From: Gracilaria vermiculophylla
Lineage: Eukaryota > Rhodophyta > Florideophyceae > Gracilariales > Gracilariaceae
Assembly: GCA_019155205.2 (NCBI GenBank)
Contig: JAHNZQ020000016.1
Coordinates: 2,283,514 to 2,329,597, forward strand
Length of the DNA: 46,084 nucleotides
Direction: 5' to 3'
The position numbers were made by a program, and so were the translations under genes. This document shows positions 7,881-18,213 of this stretch, piece after piece. The stretch's first letter is position 1. Every line of letters begins with the position of its first letter. The notes beneath the pieces are model-generated. The model had not been told where the DNA came from and did not search any database. It was given only the letters and a program-made list of their open reading frames with translations.

Positions 7881-10800
7881 ATGGCCGACGCCGCCAATAT
7901 CGATGCCGCCAACATCGATGCCGCCAACATCGATGCCGCAAACGCCAACGACGCCAGCGCCACTGATGCCGCCGCCGCCGCCGCCGCCGCCGCCGTCGCC
8001 ACAGAGCGCCTGCCACGAACGCTCACGCGCTCGCTGGAGGCCGACCTGCGCGCACTGAGCGCCGATGCGCGCAAGCACAACCCCGCCGTCAAGAACGCCG
8101 CCGAGCGCGTCATTCTGCTGCTCAAGGAGGCCGATTCTGCCGCTGCCGACGCCAACGCCGCCGACAGCGCCGCCGCCGTCTTCTGCGCTGCCTGCGCCCC
8201 GCCCGACCCGCCGCCTTCGCCGCTGCCGTCCGCCTCCGCCGCTGCCCAGCTCGCTGTCGCCCTTCGCGCCGTCTCCTCGCTGCATCGTCTAATCACGTAT
8301 CGCGCCCTCGCCCCTGCGTCACTGCCCCCTATTCTGGACGCTCTGCACCGCTTGTGCTCCCCGTGCTTCGACGACGACATCACCCTCAAACTGCTGCAAA
8401 CTTTGTTGAGTTTGCTTACCGTGCGCCCATACGTCTGCGCCCTGTCGGACCCTAATCTCTCGCGCGCCTTTTCCATGCTCTTCCACCTGCGGTCTGTGCG
8501 ATCCACCTCGGCCTCAAACCCGGCCTCCTCCGCCCTGTCCGCCATTTCGCACTTCTCCACTCACGCCCAAGCCCCAACGCCGTCCACCCCAAGCCCCACC
8601 CCGCCAGCCGACCGGGGCGTCATTGAGCACACCGCGCACGCCGCCTTTCGCCAGGTCGCTTCCGACTTGTTTGCCGCCGCCGCTGAGGCCGCCGTGCGAA
8701 CCGCCGTTGAGCGCCATGCCGCAAGCGGCCAGTTCATTCCATTGGCTGCCTTCCCATCTGAGGCCACCGCCGCCTTCAACCTCTTCCTTGACTTGTGCCA
8801 CGCCATTGCTGCCGAACCCTGCCACTGGCTTTCTTCCCTCACCCCCAACCCGGCCCATCCGCTGCACCTCACTCTTGCGATCGAGGTCATTGACGACTCT
8901 CTTGCCTCCAACATCGCCCTCTTCGCCGCCCAGCCCGTGTTTTCCGAGCTGCTCTTGGCCCGTCTCTGCCCCGCCTTGCACAAACTCTTGAGCACCACGT
9001 CGCACAAACCCACCCTCAAATCGCTCCTCAGCCTTGTCGTCACGCTTGTGCGCAACTATTGGCGTAACCTCCGCCCAGATACTGAGACCTTTTGCCACAT
9101 GCTCGCCAACCTGGCGCGTGTTCCTCGCCCAAACGCGAACGCCGCGACCCGTGCCATGGAGTCCTGGCGTCCCATTTACGCTATGGAGGCGTTACGGTGC
9201 ATTTTCAGTGCCACCGCCAGCGACAGTAGTCCGCTCGTCGACTTTGTGCGCGCTTATGATCTTGCCGATGGCTCCGCCGCCAAATGCGTTGCAGGTGTGC
9301 TTGATACAGTGGCGCACGATATTTCTCTGGTGCAAGACTGTCAGATCAGCCTGTTGCCGCCGGCCCCCATCACCGCTGCCATGAAACCGTTTGCCAAGCT
9401 CATTGCGAATCAACTCGAGTTTGTCGTGGCCATTGCCATTGGCTTGCATGTGCAAATTGTCAATGCTGCCGCGGACGCCGTGCGCAACAATCTTATATCC
9501 GTCGCCGTTGTGTTGCTTCCGCCTCACTCTACCGCCAACATCATCTCCATTCTCGCTGCGCTTTTACGCGACCTTGTCGGTCCGCCCAGTGTGTGTCACC
9601 TCACTGCCACTGAAAAGAACGCCCAAATGTCGGCCTTTCAAACCATGTTGGATTCCATCGTCAACGTTGCTGTGCTGAGCGATGCGTGCAACATTGAATC
9701 GCTTCGGGAAAAAACGATCACCACGGTGTGTACGGCGTGTGCGCAGAGGGCGCGTTGCAAACCGCCTGCCGAACAAGTCGTTATCGCCAGTAAGCAACTG
9801 CACGCCTTGTGCAAGGCGCTGCTTCACATGGCGGGGCAGTGCAAGGCGTCATTGGGACGCCTGTGGGAACCTATTATCGACACCTTGGATCAAATTGATG
9901 CACTTTGTGAAACAATGTCGACAAGCACAGATCGGGACGTCAAGGCGTTTGCCTCCGTGGTGAAAGGGCTCGATGAAAACGTCATGGAATTGATGACCTG
10001 TACCTCGCAACTGCCGTGGGAATCGTGCCACGACCTTATATCGGCGCTCGTGCGCTGCTCAAGACAGTCTGTGGCACAAATAGCCAAAGACGGCAGGGCT
10101 GATGATTCTGCGCGACTGGGTACGGACTTTGTGAGCCCTGTGCGTCTGTTTGGCGTAGCGGGTGCGCAGGTTGCCATGCTGAGTGCGTTGCGACGGGAGG
10201 ATGGGGCGCAGACGTCTGTGCCATCGGCGCTTTGGCAGCTCTTGACCGGCCACTTGACGTCGATTTGCGTGCACACGGCGTCGCAGCCGCTGCGTGCGTA
10301 TGCGCTCGCCTCGTTGACGAAAATTGCTTGCGGTGCGCTGCAAGGCGAGTGTACCATTCGCATTGAGCATGAGCGCATTGTTTGTCCGTTTTTGGACTTG
10401 TTGTCGTCGCCGTATGCTGATGTGCATTTAGGAACGTTATCGGCTGTGTACTCTATCCTTGAAAAGCATGGCGAAAATCTCGAAGGCGACTCGGCGTGGC
10501 GCATTATTCTGCAAATCCTGAGTATAGCGACTGGAATGAGTAGTCAACAAAGAACGGACGAACAAAGTGAAAGTGGCTCGCCGGCAAATTTTGAGGCCTC
10601 GCCGGAGACTGTATCTGACGGGTTCAAATTGGTGCAGTTCATCGCCGACGACTTTTTATCATCCCTCACCAAGAATTCTTTTCCAATGTGGTTGGATTTG
10701 TTGGGTCTGTGCAGTAGTCAGGTGCATGATGTGAATGTGGCCTTGACGTCCATTGGGCTCATGTGGAGAACGGCGGATTTCATCGCCAAAGTGGGGGAGG

Positions 10801-12896
10801 TGGGGAAAGACGACGACCTGTGGATTGCACTCTTCCAAGTTTTGAAGCAGGTGAGTATGGATGACCGACCTGAGATTCGAAACTGCGCCGTCAAGACACT
10901 CACAGGCGCGCTTTCAGCGCATAGTTCGCGCTTATCGGCGGTCGCTTGGAATGGATGCGTTGAAAAGGCATTGTTACCCTTGCTCGAAGAAGTGATGCAG
11001 GGCGGGAGTTCCGCTGCGGCAGAGGATGCACCAGCGCTTTCTAACAATCGGAGCGATGTGCAGTTGTTGATGCATCACAGTCGGGACACGCCGAGAAAGC
11101 AGTGGAACGAGACGCGTGTTCTCGCGCTCGCGGGTGTTGCGAAGTTGCTACGAACGGCCATGCCGCGGCTGTCGTTTTTGAAGGATGAGAACGGCCGTCC
11201 TTTATTCTTGATGCTTACCGACGGGGGCACTGGAGGTTTGTGGCGCAAAATGCTTCGTGCAGCGGGAGTAGCGGCGGCAAGTAGAGATGCTGAGGTTGCC
11301 GTGGCTGGGGTTTCCGCTTTGTTGGAACTACTTGACGCTGCTGGGCTTGTTGTTCAACGGCCGTCTGTTTCGGCACCGGAATTGAGCCCGGGTCTTGAGA
11401 GATCTTTTTCGTCGTCTAAACCTTCGGCCTCGAGCTTTTGGCTTCCATCGTTTGTGGGGGCAGCCGATGCGGAAGATAGGAAATCGCATGCTGAGGATGG
11501 GGAGGAAAGAAAGAGACTCGGTACGGTCAGTTTATGGGAATCTGTTTGGTGTGCTCTAAGTGAAGCCACCGGCGGACGTCAGCTGATGACTCACGACGGC
11601 AATCACCATCATCCCAACTCCAGCGAAAAGAAGCTGGAAGTTGTTGATGAGCGCGCATTGCGAATTCTATCTGAGGGTCTTATCAGTTCTCGAAAGAGGC
11701 TGGCTGACAAGTTCACTCCGAGCAGCTCTCGAGTGCTTGTGGAAGTACTTTTGGTGCTGTCGTTAGGACGACGAAGCCCTGAAGCGGTAAAGAGTGTCGG
11801 AGCTACGGCAGGAGTTTCTCAAGTACAGGATGTCACGTTGCAAGGGTTGCAAGAGCTTTCGTTTGGTAAGGATGAAGCCAGTTGGAGCGCCCTTATCGAG
11901 GGCATGCTCGGTATTGTCTCGCGCGAGGATATTTCTCGGGGAAGTCGCCACGCACTGAGCACCCGTGTCTTGCAACTACTGTCTCGAATGTATCAAAGTG
12001 ATGAAACCCCGGCCGTTGTGAAAGCGTCTCAGACGGCAAATGTTTTGCGAGTTCTAGGAAAGATCATGGTGAGCAGTAACACGCAGAGTAGATTGGGAAG
12101 GAATTTTCGCAGCATCGAGGAAGTCAATGGTGTGAATGCCAAGAAGGACGAAGACTCTGGTGATCCTCTTTGGATTCAGGCAACTGAGGTAGTGGTCATT
12201 GCAATGAAACAGGGATCTACGCAGCGTGGTGCAAATGTCAACGACGAAGTATGGAGGGAGTTCGGAAAGTTGGTGACCGACATGTTGTTCAATGAACGCA
12301 AACGAGGTCATGAGACCAATTACAGACCCGAAGAGTGTGAGCGACGAGAAATGAATGATGTGCGACTGGTGGAATGCGTAAAGGATGGTTTGAGCCGTAT
12401 GGGGTCAAGCACCTCATCAGTAACAAAGCAAGATTTGGTAAGGATACTGGCGAGAGGTGCAGAAGAAGGGCAGATGCAAGGCCGACCACGATTCGTAAGA
12501 GGGTGTCAGAAGAAATTGTTCCAACTGGCGGATGGTGCGCAGGAGAACATCACACACGTTGTCATCAAAGAAGAATGTAGAAAATGCGTGGTTGAAACGT
12601 GTTCGAGAGTGCTGGACCAGTACAATGCAGACGGTCATCGTGCTGGAAAGTGTCCCTTGCCCGCAGGTCGAAGAGCGGAAGCGGTGTTTTTGTTACAACA
12701 ATTGAGAAAGATGAGACGGACAGATGGATGGGCCCAGCATCTGACTTGTTTGTACGCCAGATTTTGTGAATGTGTAGACAGTAGGGATGAAGCGGTTCGA
12801 TGGTTGGCTAAGGAGTTGTTGGACGAATCCGCTCCTGTCGCGCAAGGCACAGGCTTTGGCCAGGAGGAGAATCGGACGAAGGAGCTCCATGTGTAG
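7881..12896 (+). CDS. MON2: MON2 homologue, Golgi/endosome trafficking scaffold
   Basis: A 1671-residue single-exon protein from the ATG at 7881. The open frame extends upstream to 7803 but without an ATG. Residues 45-80 (SLEADLRALSADARKH, NPAVKNAAERVILLLKEA) align with the N-terminal DCB domain of MON2 (SDLRALS...PPVKEAAE). The next block (ITLKLLQTLLSLLT) fits too. Around residues 936-1010, WLDLLGLCSSQVHDVNVALT and LWIALFQVLKQVSMDDRPEI match the hallmark region shared by MON2 and large Arf-GEFs. There is no Sec7 catalytic domain, as expected for MON2. Length is close to the roughly 1600-1720 usual for the family. The N-terminus has a lineage-specific (AANID)4 repeat and polyalanine. Known role: MON2 works with DOPEY and a P4-ATPase in trans-Golgi/endosome recycling. 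The lack of introns in 5 kb is notable. Confidence 0.88.
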   Translation: MADAANIDAANIDAANIDAANANDASATDAAAAAAAAAVATERLPRTLTRSLEADLRALSADARKHNPAVKNAAERVILLLKEADSAAADANAADSAAAVFCAACAPPDPPPSPLPSASAAAQLAVALRAVSSLHRLITYRALAPASLPPILDALHRLCSPCFDDDITLKLLQTLLSLLTVRPYVCALSDPNLSRAFSMLFHLRSVRSTSASNPASSALSAISHFSTHAQAPTPSTPSPTPPADRGVIEHTAHAAFRQVASDLFAAAAEAAVRTAVERHAASGQFIPLAAFPSEATAAFNLFLDLCHAIAAEPCHWLSSLTPNPAHPLHLTLAIEVIDDSLASNIALFAAQPVFSELLLARLCPALHKLLSTTSHKPTLKSLLSLVVTLVRNYWRNLRPDTETFCHMLANLARVPRPNANAATRAMESWRPIYAMEALRCIFSATASDSSPLVDFVRAYDLADGSAAKCVAGVLDTVAHDISLVQDCQISLLPPAPITAAMKPFAKLIANQLEFVVAIAIGLHVQIVNAAADAVRNNLISVAVVLLPPHSTANIISILAALLRDLVGPPSVCHLTATEKNAQMSAFQTMLDSIVNVAVLSDACNIESLREKTITTVCTACAQRARCKPPAEQVVIASKQLHALCKALLHMAGQCKASLGRLWEPIIDTLDQIDALCETMSTSTDRDVKAFASVVKGLDENVMELMTCTSQLPWESCHDLISALVRCSRQSVAQIAKDGRADDSARLGTDFVSPVRLFGVAGAQVAMLSALRREDGAQTSVPSALWQLLTGHLTSICVHTASQPLRAYALASLTKIACGALQGECTIRIEHERIVCPFLDLLSSPYADVHLGTLSAVYSILEKHGENLEGDSAWRIILQILSIATGMSSQQRTDEQSESGSPANFEASPETVSDGFKLVQFIADDFLSSLTKNSFPMWLDLLGLCSSQVHDVNVALTSIGLMWRTADFIAKVGEVGKDDDLWIALFQVLKQVSMDDRPEIRNCAVKTLTGALSAHSSRLSAVAWNGCVEKALLPLLEEVMQGGSSAAAEDAPALSNNRSDVQLLMHHSRDTPRKQWNETRVLALAGVAKLLRTAMPRLSFLKDENGRPLFLMLTDGGTGGLWRKMLRAAGVAAASRDAEVAVAGVSALLELLDAAGLVVQRPSVSAPELSPGLERSFSSSKPSASSFWLPSFVGAADAEDRKSHAEDGEERKRLGTVSLWESVWCALSEATGGRQLMTHDGNHHHPNSSEKKLEVVDERALRILSEGLISSRKRLADKFTPSSSRVLVEVLLVLSLGRRSPEAVKSVGATAGVSQVQDVTLQGLQELSFGKDEASWSALIEGMLGIVSREDISRGSRHALSTRVLQLLSRMYQSDETPAVVKASQTANVLRVLGKIMVSSNTQSRLGRNFRSIEEVNGVNAKKDEDSGDPLWIQATEVVVIAMKQGSTQRGANVNDEVWREFGKLVTDMLFNERKRGHETNYRPEECERREMNDVRLVECVKDGLSRMGSSTSSVTKQDLVRILARGAEEGQMQGRPRFVRGCQKKLFQLADGAQENITHVVIKEECRKCVVETCSRVLDQYNADGHRAGKCPLPAGRRAEAVFLLQQLRKMRRTDGWAQHLTCLYARFCECVDSRDEAVRWLAKELLDESAPVAQGTGFGQEENRTKELHV

Positions 12897-13714
12897 CAGT
12901 GCTGATATGAGCAGTCACACGTTGCATAACTTTTTCATGCAAGCCTGCAAAATAGTACTGAGCACGATTTTCATGCTATGAGCGCACCAAATCATGGTCA
13001 GGAACGGCTTTCCAAGCATTGAGATTGCAAGCAACTCGCTGCTATAAAGCGTCTCCTTGTTGAAGTCTTACTTCAAAAGAACAGATGTACTTCATGTGTG
13101 TATGTAACTTCCTAAAGCCCTAACATTAATTTCCAAGCTTTTCGCTTGCAGAACGCATTCATCGTTAGGGACCCTAATTTTGTATAAATCTGATTCAGCT
13201 CGTCCTACTTCTGAAAGGGTCTGCATGTGCTTCACCTGTGATAAAGTACTCTACTGAACATGAATGACATAACAGTGCAAGAGTTGAAATAAAAATTCAA
13301 TAACGCAGTATTAACGTACATAAAGTTTTGGTTTTTCGAATACTTTGAGCACGGCGCTCTTGTGAGTCAAGAGCGCCGTGCCGTTCGAGAGTCTGGACTG
13401 CTAGCTGCCAGGACTTACACGTGGCCAGGACGTCGACTCGACGTGTTACTCGTGGCGCGACCGTACGAACTGCTCGAAACAGAAGGTGGCGCCAGGCACG
13501 CCAGACCAAACTCATGCAGCAGCGCTCCATCGGCGCTGTGCGCGCCGCGTTGAAGGCGCTCAAAAAAGGCACACCAGCCCCATCATAACCTTTGCCTCAC
13601 CCTCTTGCTCAGCACGCTCCCTTCTTTTGCCCCATAGCGCGGTCCTCTGCTCCACCACATGCGTCGCCCGCGCTCTCCCTTCCCCTTTTCTCGACTCGCC
13701 GTGCTTTCTTCGTT
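12897..13714. other. MON2-BRE1 intergenic region
   Basis: No gene seen. It contains the perfect hairpin described separately at 13350-13380. It presumably holds the MON2 3' UTR and the BRE1 promoter. Confidence 0.4.
13350..13380. repeat. Perfect 13-bp inverted repeat (hairpin)
   Basis: Arms CACGGCGCTCTTG (13350-13362) and CAAGAGCGCCGTG (13368-13380) are exactly complementary around a 5-nt TGAGT loop. Because it lies about 335 bp upstream of the BRE1 ATG it could be a promoter palindrome bound by a dimeric factor. It could also be a structured 5' or 3' UTR element. Confidence 0.6.
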
Positions 13715-16060
13715 ATGGACAAAAAGCGACGCGCGATTTCAGAACCCCATCCCACAGTCCCTCCAAAACATTTCCGCTCGGATTCTAACGTCACCGACAA
13801 GACCGACTCGGCTCCTGATGACCCTCACTCCGATGCAATTGTCACATTCCAACGGGCCCAACTCGCCGCAAAGATCATTGAGCAACAGCGCGATCTCCTT
13901 TGGCTTCGGGAAAAGGTCGAAGAACTGCAAAAACTCGTTGCGGTGCTTGATGCAGCCCCTCGCGCTGCCTTGTATCACATGTGTACAGTCAGAGAAGACC
14001 TCACTCTCACTCTTGCCCGTCTCGGTCTTATTAATGAGCTCGATCCCGCGCAATGTCCAATTGCCGCTGTTATGCTCAATGCCGAAGTCGTCACAAATGA
14101 GTCACTGGGAGAAATGCCTGCTGCAATCAAAAAGCTCACAGCCCAAATCATCCTCGCCGTCGAGCAGAGCTCAGCCATCTCCACCGCCAACTCCGACAAC
14201 TCGGAATCTAACGCTGAGCTGCATCGACGTCTCCGAGAAGTTTCCGACCAACTTGAGCGCTATGCTGAACGCGATAAACAAAGTCTTGTGTCCTCAACTA
14301 CTTTTCGGGATGAATACGATGATCTCCGTGCCGAGTCTTCTCTACAACGTCGCAGAATAGTCGCTCTTGAACTGCAATTAAAAGAGAAGCAGGCTGCTCT
14401 CAGTTCACATAAGCTTGATGACTCGAAAAGTGGGGATGATACCAACACCCAATCCAGAACCGATGTCAACAGAACAGATGACTTGAACACTTCATGCACG
14501 GTTCCTGAATCGGTTTCTGACTCGAAAGCTCTGGAGATCGCGAAATCGCTTAGTGAGAATCGACTTGAAGAACTTATTCAACTTCAGCAGGAAAATAAGC
14601 GCCTCATCTCCGAGAATGAAGCCCTGCGAGCGGATGTCTCAAAACGAGATGCAGGAATTGTACCGATCAAGACTATTCTCAACACGGGTCTGTACCAGAC
14701 CATGGAAGCGAATTTGCAACAGCTTTACTTAAAGCAGCGTTCATGGCAGCTTGAAAAGGAAGCTCAAAGCGAACAGCAGGAAGCTGAGAGAAAGCAAGCT
14801 CAAGAAGAGTTGGCAGAAGCGAAATCCAGTGCCGAGAAAATAACTGAGGATTTGCGCCGCCAGATGGCTGAACTACGCAGAATTGCAGACGCTGCCAAAG
14901 TTGAAAAAGACAAAGTCGTAATGACCTATGAAGCTCGAAAGATGGAAGCAGGAGCTGCTGCAGCTGTAATCACAGCAGCACAGAAACGAACCAAAGTAAG
15001 CGAGGAAATGCGCACCAAACTTGAGAAGGCGAACAAAGATCTCTGGGGTGAGATCAGGAATTTGCAGGCGAGAATATCGGCACACCAGACGAAGATGGTA
15101 GAGAATGCAACGGTAAGTATTTTGTTCTCAAAGACCATTCGTTTCGTGCATGCTGTCCCGTGTTTTGTAGTATACAATATTGGAATAATCGTCATCTAAC
15201 TGCCTCTTTCATTTTACTTACTGCAGGATGATACGCGAGAATTAATTTCGCAATTGCGCAAAGACATCGAGGAAGAGAGGACAAGAAAAGCAAGTTTCAT
15301 GCAAGAAGTGGAATCGTTGTCCAATATGTTCGGAGAATTGGAGAGCGACAATGAGAAGCTTATCAAGCTGTTGACAGAAAAGGAACAGGTTCTCTCGAAA
15401 GTCATGGCAGAGCGTTTGCGTGGAAGACAACTTTTAACAACTGTTAAGGAAGAGAACCGAGTTTTGAGTCAAGGTCGGGAGGTGGATGGCGATAAAATCA
15501 AAGCTTTGACTCAGGCAGTTGCTGCGAGCAAGAAAGCCATGCAGGAAGCGAACGCTGCTGCTGTGAGAGCGCAACAAGAGGCTCGCGAACTTACCGCCGT
15601 ATTGGAGAAGAGAAGGCGAATCGCGGACGATGCCATCATTGCTGCAAGGACCGCAAATGCAGAAAAGGATGAGATGAAGCGCGAGAGAGACGTATATGCG
15701 GCGAGAGTAGAGCAAATTCAGCTAAACGTGAGCGAAGATAAGTTTGAATCAAACCGCCTGCGTGAACAGTTGAAAGATACAGAACAACGAGCGAAAGACC
15801 TAGAAGAGGCGCTAGAACGAACCAAACAAAACGGTCGTTCGGGTGGGACTGACACAGTGCGCGATGAGATCATTCGAGAGCTGCGGAAGAAGCTGCACTG
15901 CTCAATTGTGACAAACAAACCGAAAGAAGTAGTGCTGCTGAGATGTGGACATCTTTTCAGCCGACAATGTACGGACAACTTAATTTCCACACGAAATCGA
16001 AAGTGTCCTATCTGTGGGGAGGCATTTGGCAAGGACGACGTTCGAAGCGTTTTCTTTTAA
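13715..16060 (+). CDS. BRE1: BRE1-type E3 ubiquitin ligase for histone H2B (two exons)
   Basis: Join 13715-15112 and 15227-16060, giving 743 residues. The start is the first ATG in frame (MDKKRRAISEPHPTV). The intron is 15113-15226, with donor GTAAGT, acceptor CTGCAG, phase 0 and CTAAC at 15196-15200. The protein is almost entirely coiled coil (residues about 45-680) with a C-terminal RING, the BRE1/RNF20/HUB architecture, and HLF...RKCPICGEAFGKDDVR matches the BRE1 RING ending. Known role: monoubiquitylation of H2B with RAD6 during transcription elongation. Oddity: the RING keeps C691, C706, H708, C714, C726 and C729, but ligand 2 is Val694 and ligand 5 is Ser711, both belonging to zinc site I. 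The genomic codons (ATT GTG and TTC AGC) show no sign of a frameshift there. Confidence 0.88.
15113..15226 (+). other. BRE1 intron (phase 0)
   Basis: 114 nt with GTAAGT donor, CTAAC branch-like motif at 15196-15200 and TTACTGCAG acceptor. Removal joins two in-frame coiled-coil segments. Without splicing the frame stops at 15199. Confidence 0.85.
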
Positions 16061-18213
16061 AGATGGAAGCGAAGGAAGCTATCTGTTTCTCAATGTATCG
16101 GTTTCGGGCGGCATCTCTTGACACTTTATGGGAGGCAGTGAGACTCACACATTACAAACCACTGGAGTTTTGTGAAAATGATGAGCCTGCGTTTCGTCGG
16201 AAGTTCACACGGATTCAAGCGTTATACACCGGGCTCATTTTATGTGTAGCACAGGGGCATCTCATCTCTGACCTGCTGATCTTACCGGCGTCATTGCGCA
16301 TCGCTTACGGAGCTCGCAACAATGCCAGGATTTCAACTCTGCTGTCGCACACACATGGCCCTGTCTCGCCCATAAATCTTTTCCGGAATGTGCAAGTATT
16401 CGATTGATGTGATCCATAGAACAACGGATTTTACACGAGAGTATATCTACAGCGAGGTCAGTATCCAAGAGTACGATTCTCCTCCTGCTCCGTATGCCTA
16501 CCCTCCTGAGAACCATTCTCGCATCATGCATTTCATGACCTTTTCTGTGTAAGACATCTTCCTTCTGATGGCATGCATTATCATGTAGAGTTCTACATCG
16601 AGATTCTCAGATTTCTGTGATGGTCTAGATTCTTCTCTATCAAGTGTGGCAGACTGCCGATCCGTTTTTGTAGGTTCGACCGAAGGTGAGATTTCGGGGC
16701 TATCAGGCGCACTTTGTACACATTCCAATGCAGTTAACTCGGTGGGCCTCGCAATGAAATGGGTTAAGACTGTAACTCTTATCTGAGCTTATCAGAGGTT
16801 AGGACGGAACAAGTGATGATTGTGTGTCACTACTTCGGAATAGTAATGATTAACGCTGTTGTCGGGAAAAGATCCTCGTTCGAGAAAAATGGCAGTGAAA
16901 AGCGGCAGCTCTTATCAAGCATTTTTGGCCCGGTCGCGGTTTTCCTGAACATTGTTATGCTGTGAGCGTAAATGGATCATATGCAATCACTAAGATGGAT
17001 TAATTGTCTCATTGTCGTATTAGCGTTCTAAGAAGTCGTGGAACTATGTTTTCAATGTAGCTGTGCTGCGTCTACCACGTGATATCCATAGCGGAATCTC
17101 ATTTGATTCCGGGCGTTGACATAGTACAGATGTGAAGCATTGTGGAGGTTATGGTGTGTTTTTATTGGAACCTGGGTATGTTGGACCTGTGATTCCATTG
17201 GATTAGTAACCATGTATAAGCCATGTACATAAACCGTCGAGTCTGTGAAATTCATCAAAATTGACTGTGTTGTTGAAGATGAAGTCTCCTTAGAGTCTTT
17301 CTGATCAGCTCCAGCAATTGAATTATGGGCATGTTTCAGGAGGAAATCCGTGAAGTATTCAATCCAATCGTGATATCCGTTTCGTGCTGTAGATGATGCG
17401 CTTTATCGAGCGTGCGCTCCTGACAAGCTAGGTGACTGTCTCAGCTAAGAGCCCAGGGATATTTTGATAAGGATTTACCGTACGGTACTCGTCAATAGGG
17501 ATTATAATTGACGTTGCTCTGCCCTGCGCAACAACGGTTCATTCGCAATTGGCGACTGGTTGTGAACCTCATACTTCATCGTCAGCATCATCTGCGAAAG
17601 AGGCTTCTCTACCCCCTGATTGCGAGGATAGGAGATCTACACGGTAGAGAAAGCGATCATTGTCGGGATATCGCAGGTTCGGAAGTGTGGCCCTTGTGGG
17701 CATCAGAAATTTTTGGCTTACAAACCTACATTACAAAGAAAAGTATGTATTCTAGCGTTTCGTGCATTGAAAGAGTTCTTGGGTAGCCCTTTCGAATATT
17801 ACGAATGGAAGGTCCACTGAAATAATAAATAATAAAGTTGTAATATTTCTCTGGCTCTCTGTCGTGACGTTCAAACCTTGATATCCGGGCCTTTTATGTT
17901 TGAAACGAATAGTTTATTCGCGCTGAAGTGTTTTTTTTCTTTTTCTAGTTTGCAATGCAACAACCCTGCTGCAGTTGGACGAACATTATGATTCGGCCAA
18001 CTTTCGCGACATAGGATTTGGCCATAACAAGCAACTCCGCGTAGTCGCCCCATTTCAGTCTTGAGCTGGGCCGTTCTTTCGGTGCATTGGCGCATTTACC
18101 TGTCTGGTTCACGTTTAACCTTTCGTAATATTTCGTTTTCGCCGTTCGCCAACGACCCCCAGTTCTTTCAAAATCTTTTGCTGTGTCGAGAACGTTCACC
18201 GCGAAACCCCGAA
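16061..18213. other. Intergenic between BRE1 and the dynein light chain
   Basis: About 2.1 kb without a recognised gene. The only candidate is the short minus-strand frame at 16498-16728. No tRNA, repeat array or transposon end was recognised. Confidence 0.4.
16498..16728 (-). CDS. Doubtful small hypothetical protein
   Basis: 76 codons from an ATG at 16728. The N-terminal half is acidic and Ser-rich. The C-terminal half looks helical (LDVELYMIMHAIRRKMSYTE). A possible intron follows on the minus strand (GTAGGC donor, TACTGAC branch-like motif, CTGTAG acceptor), which would add only a few codons before a stop. I do not recognise it. It may be the last exon of a gene, or chance. Confidence 0.22.
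   Translation of the reverse strand: MECVQSAPDSPEISPSVEPTKTDRQSATLDREESRPSQKSENLDVELYMIMHAIRRKMSYTEKVMKCMMREWFSGG

Noticed and set aside
7517..9098. Minus-strand frames opposite MON2
   Set aside because: MON2 homology on the plus strand explains the region. The antisense frames are Gly/Arg/Ala-biased.
15943..16407. Plus-strand frame overlapping the BRE1 end
   Set aside because: It is a shifted reading of the RING exon followed by 3' flank, without family resemblance.
16660..16700. GGTTCGA-like T-loop as a tRNA
   Set aside because: No acceptor, D or anticodon stem can be built around it. The same applies to other GTTCGA occurrences in the window.
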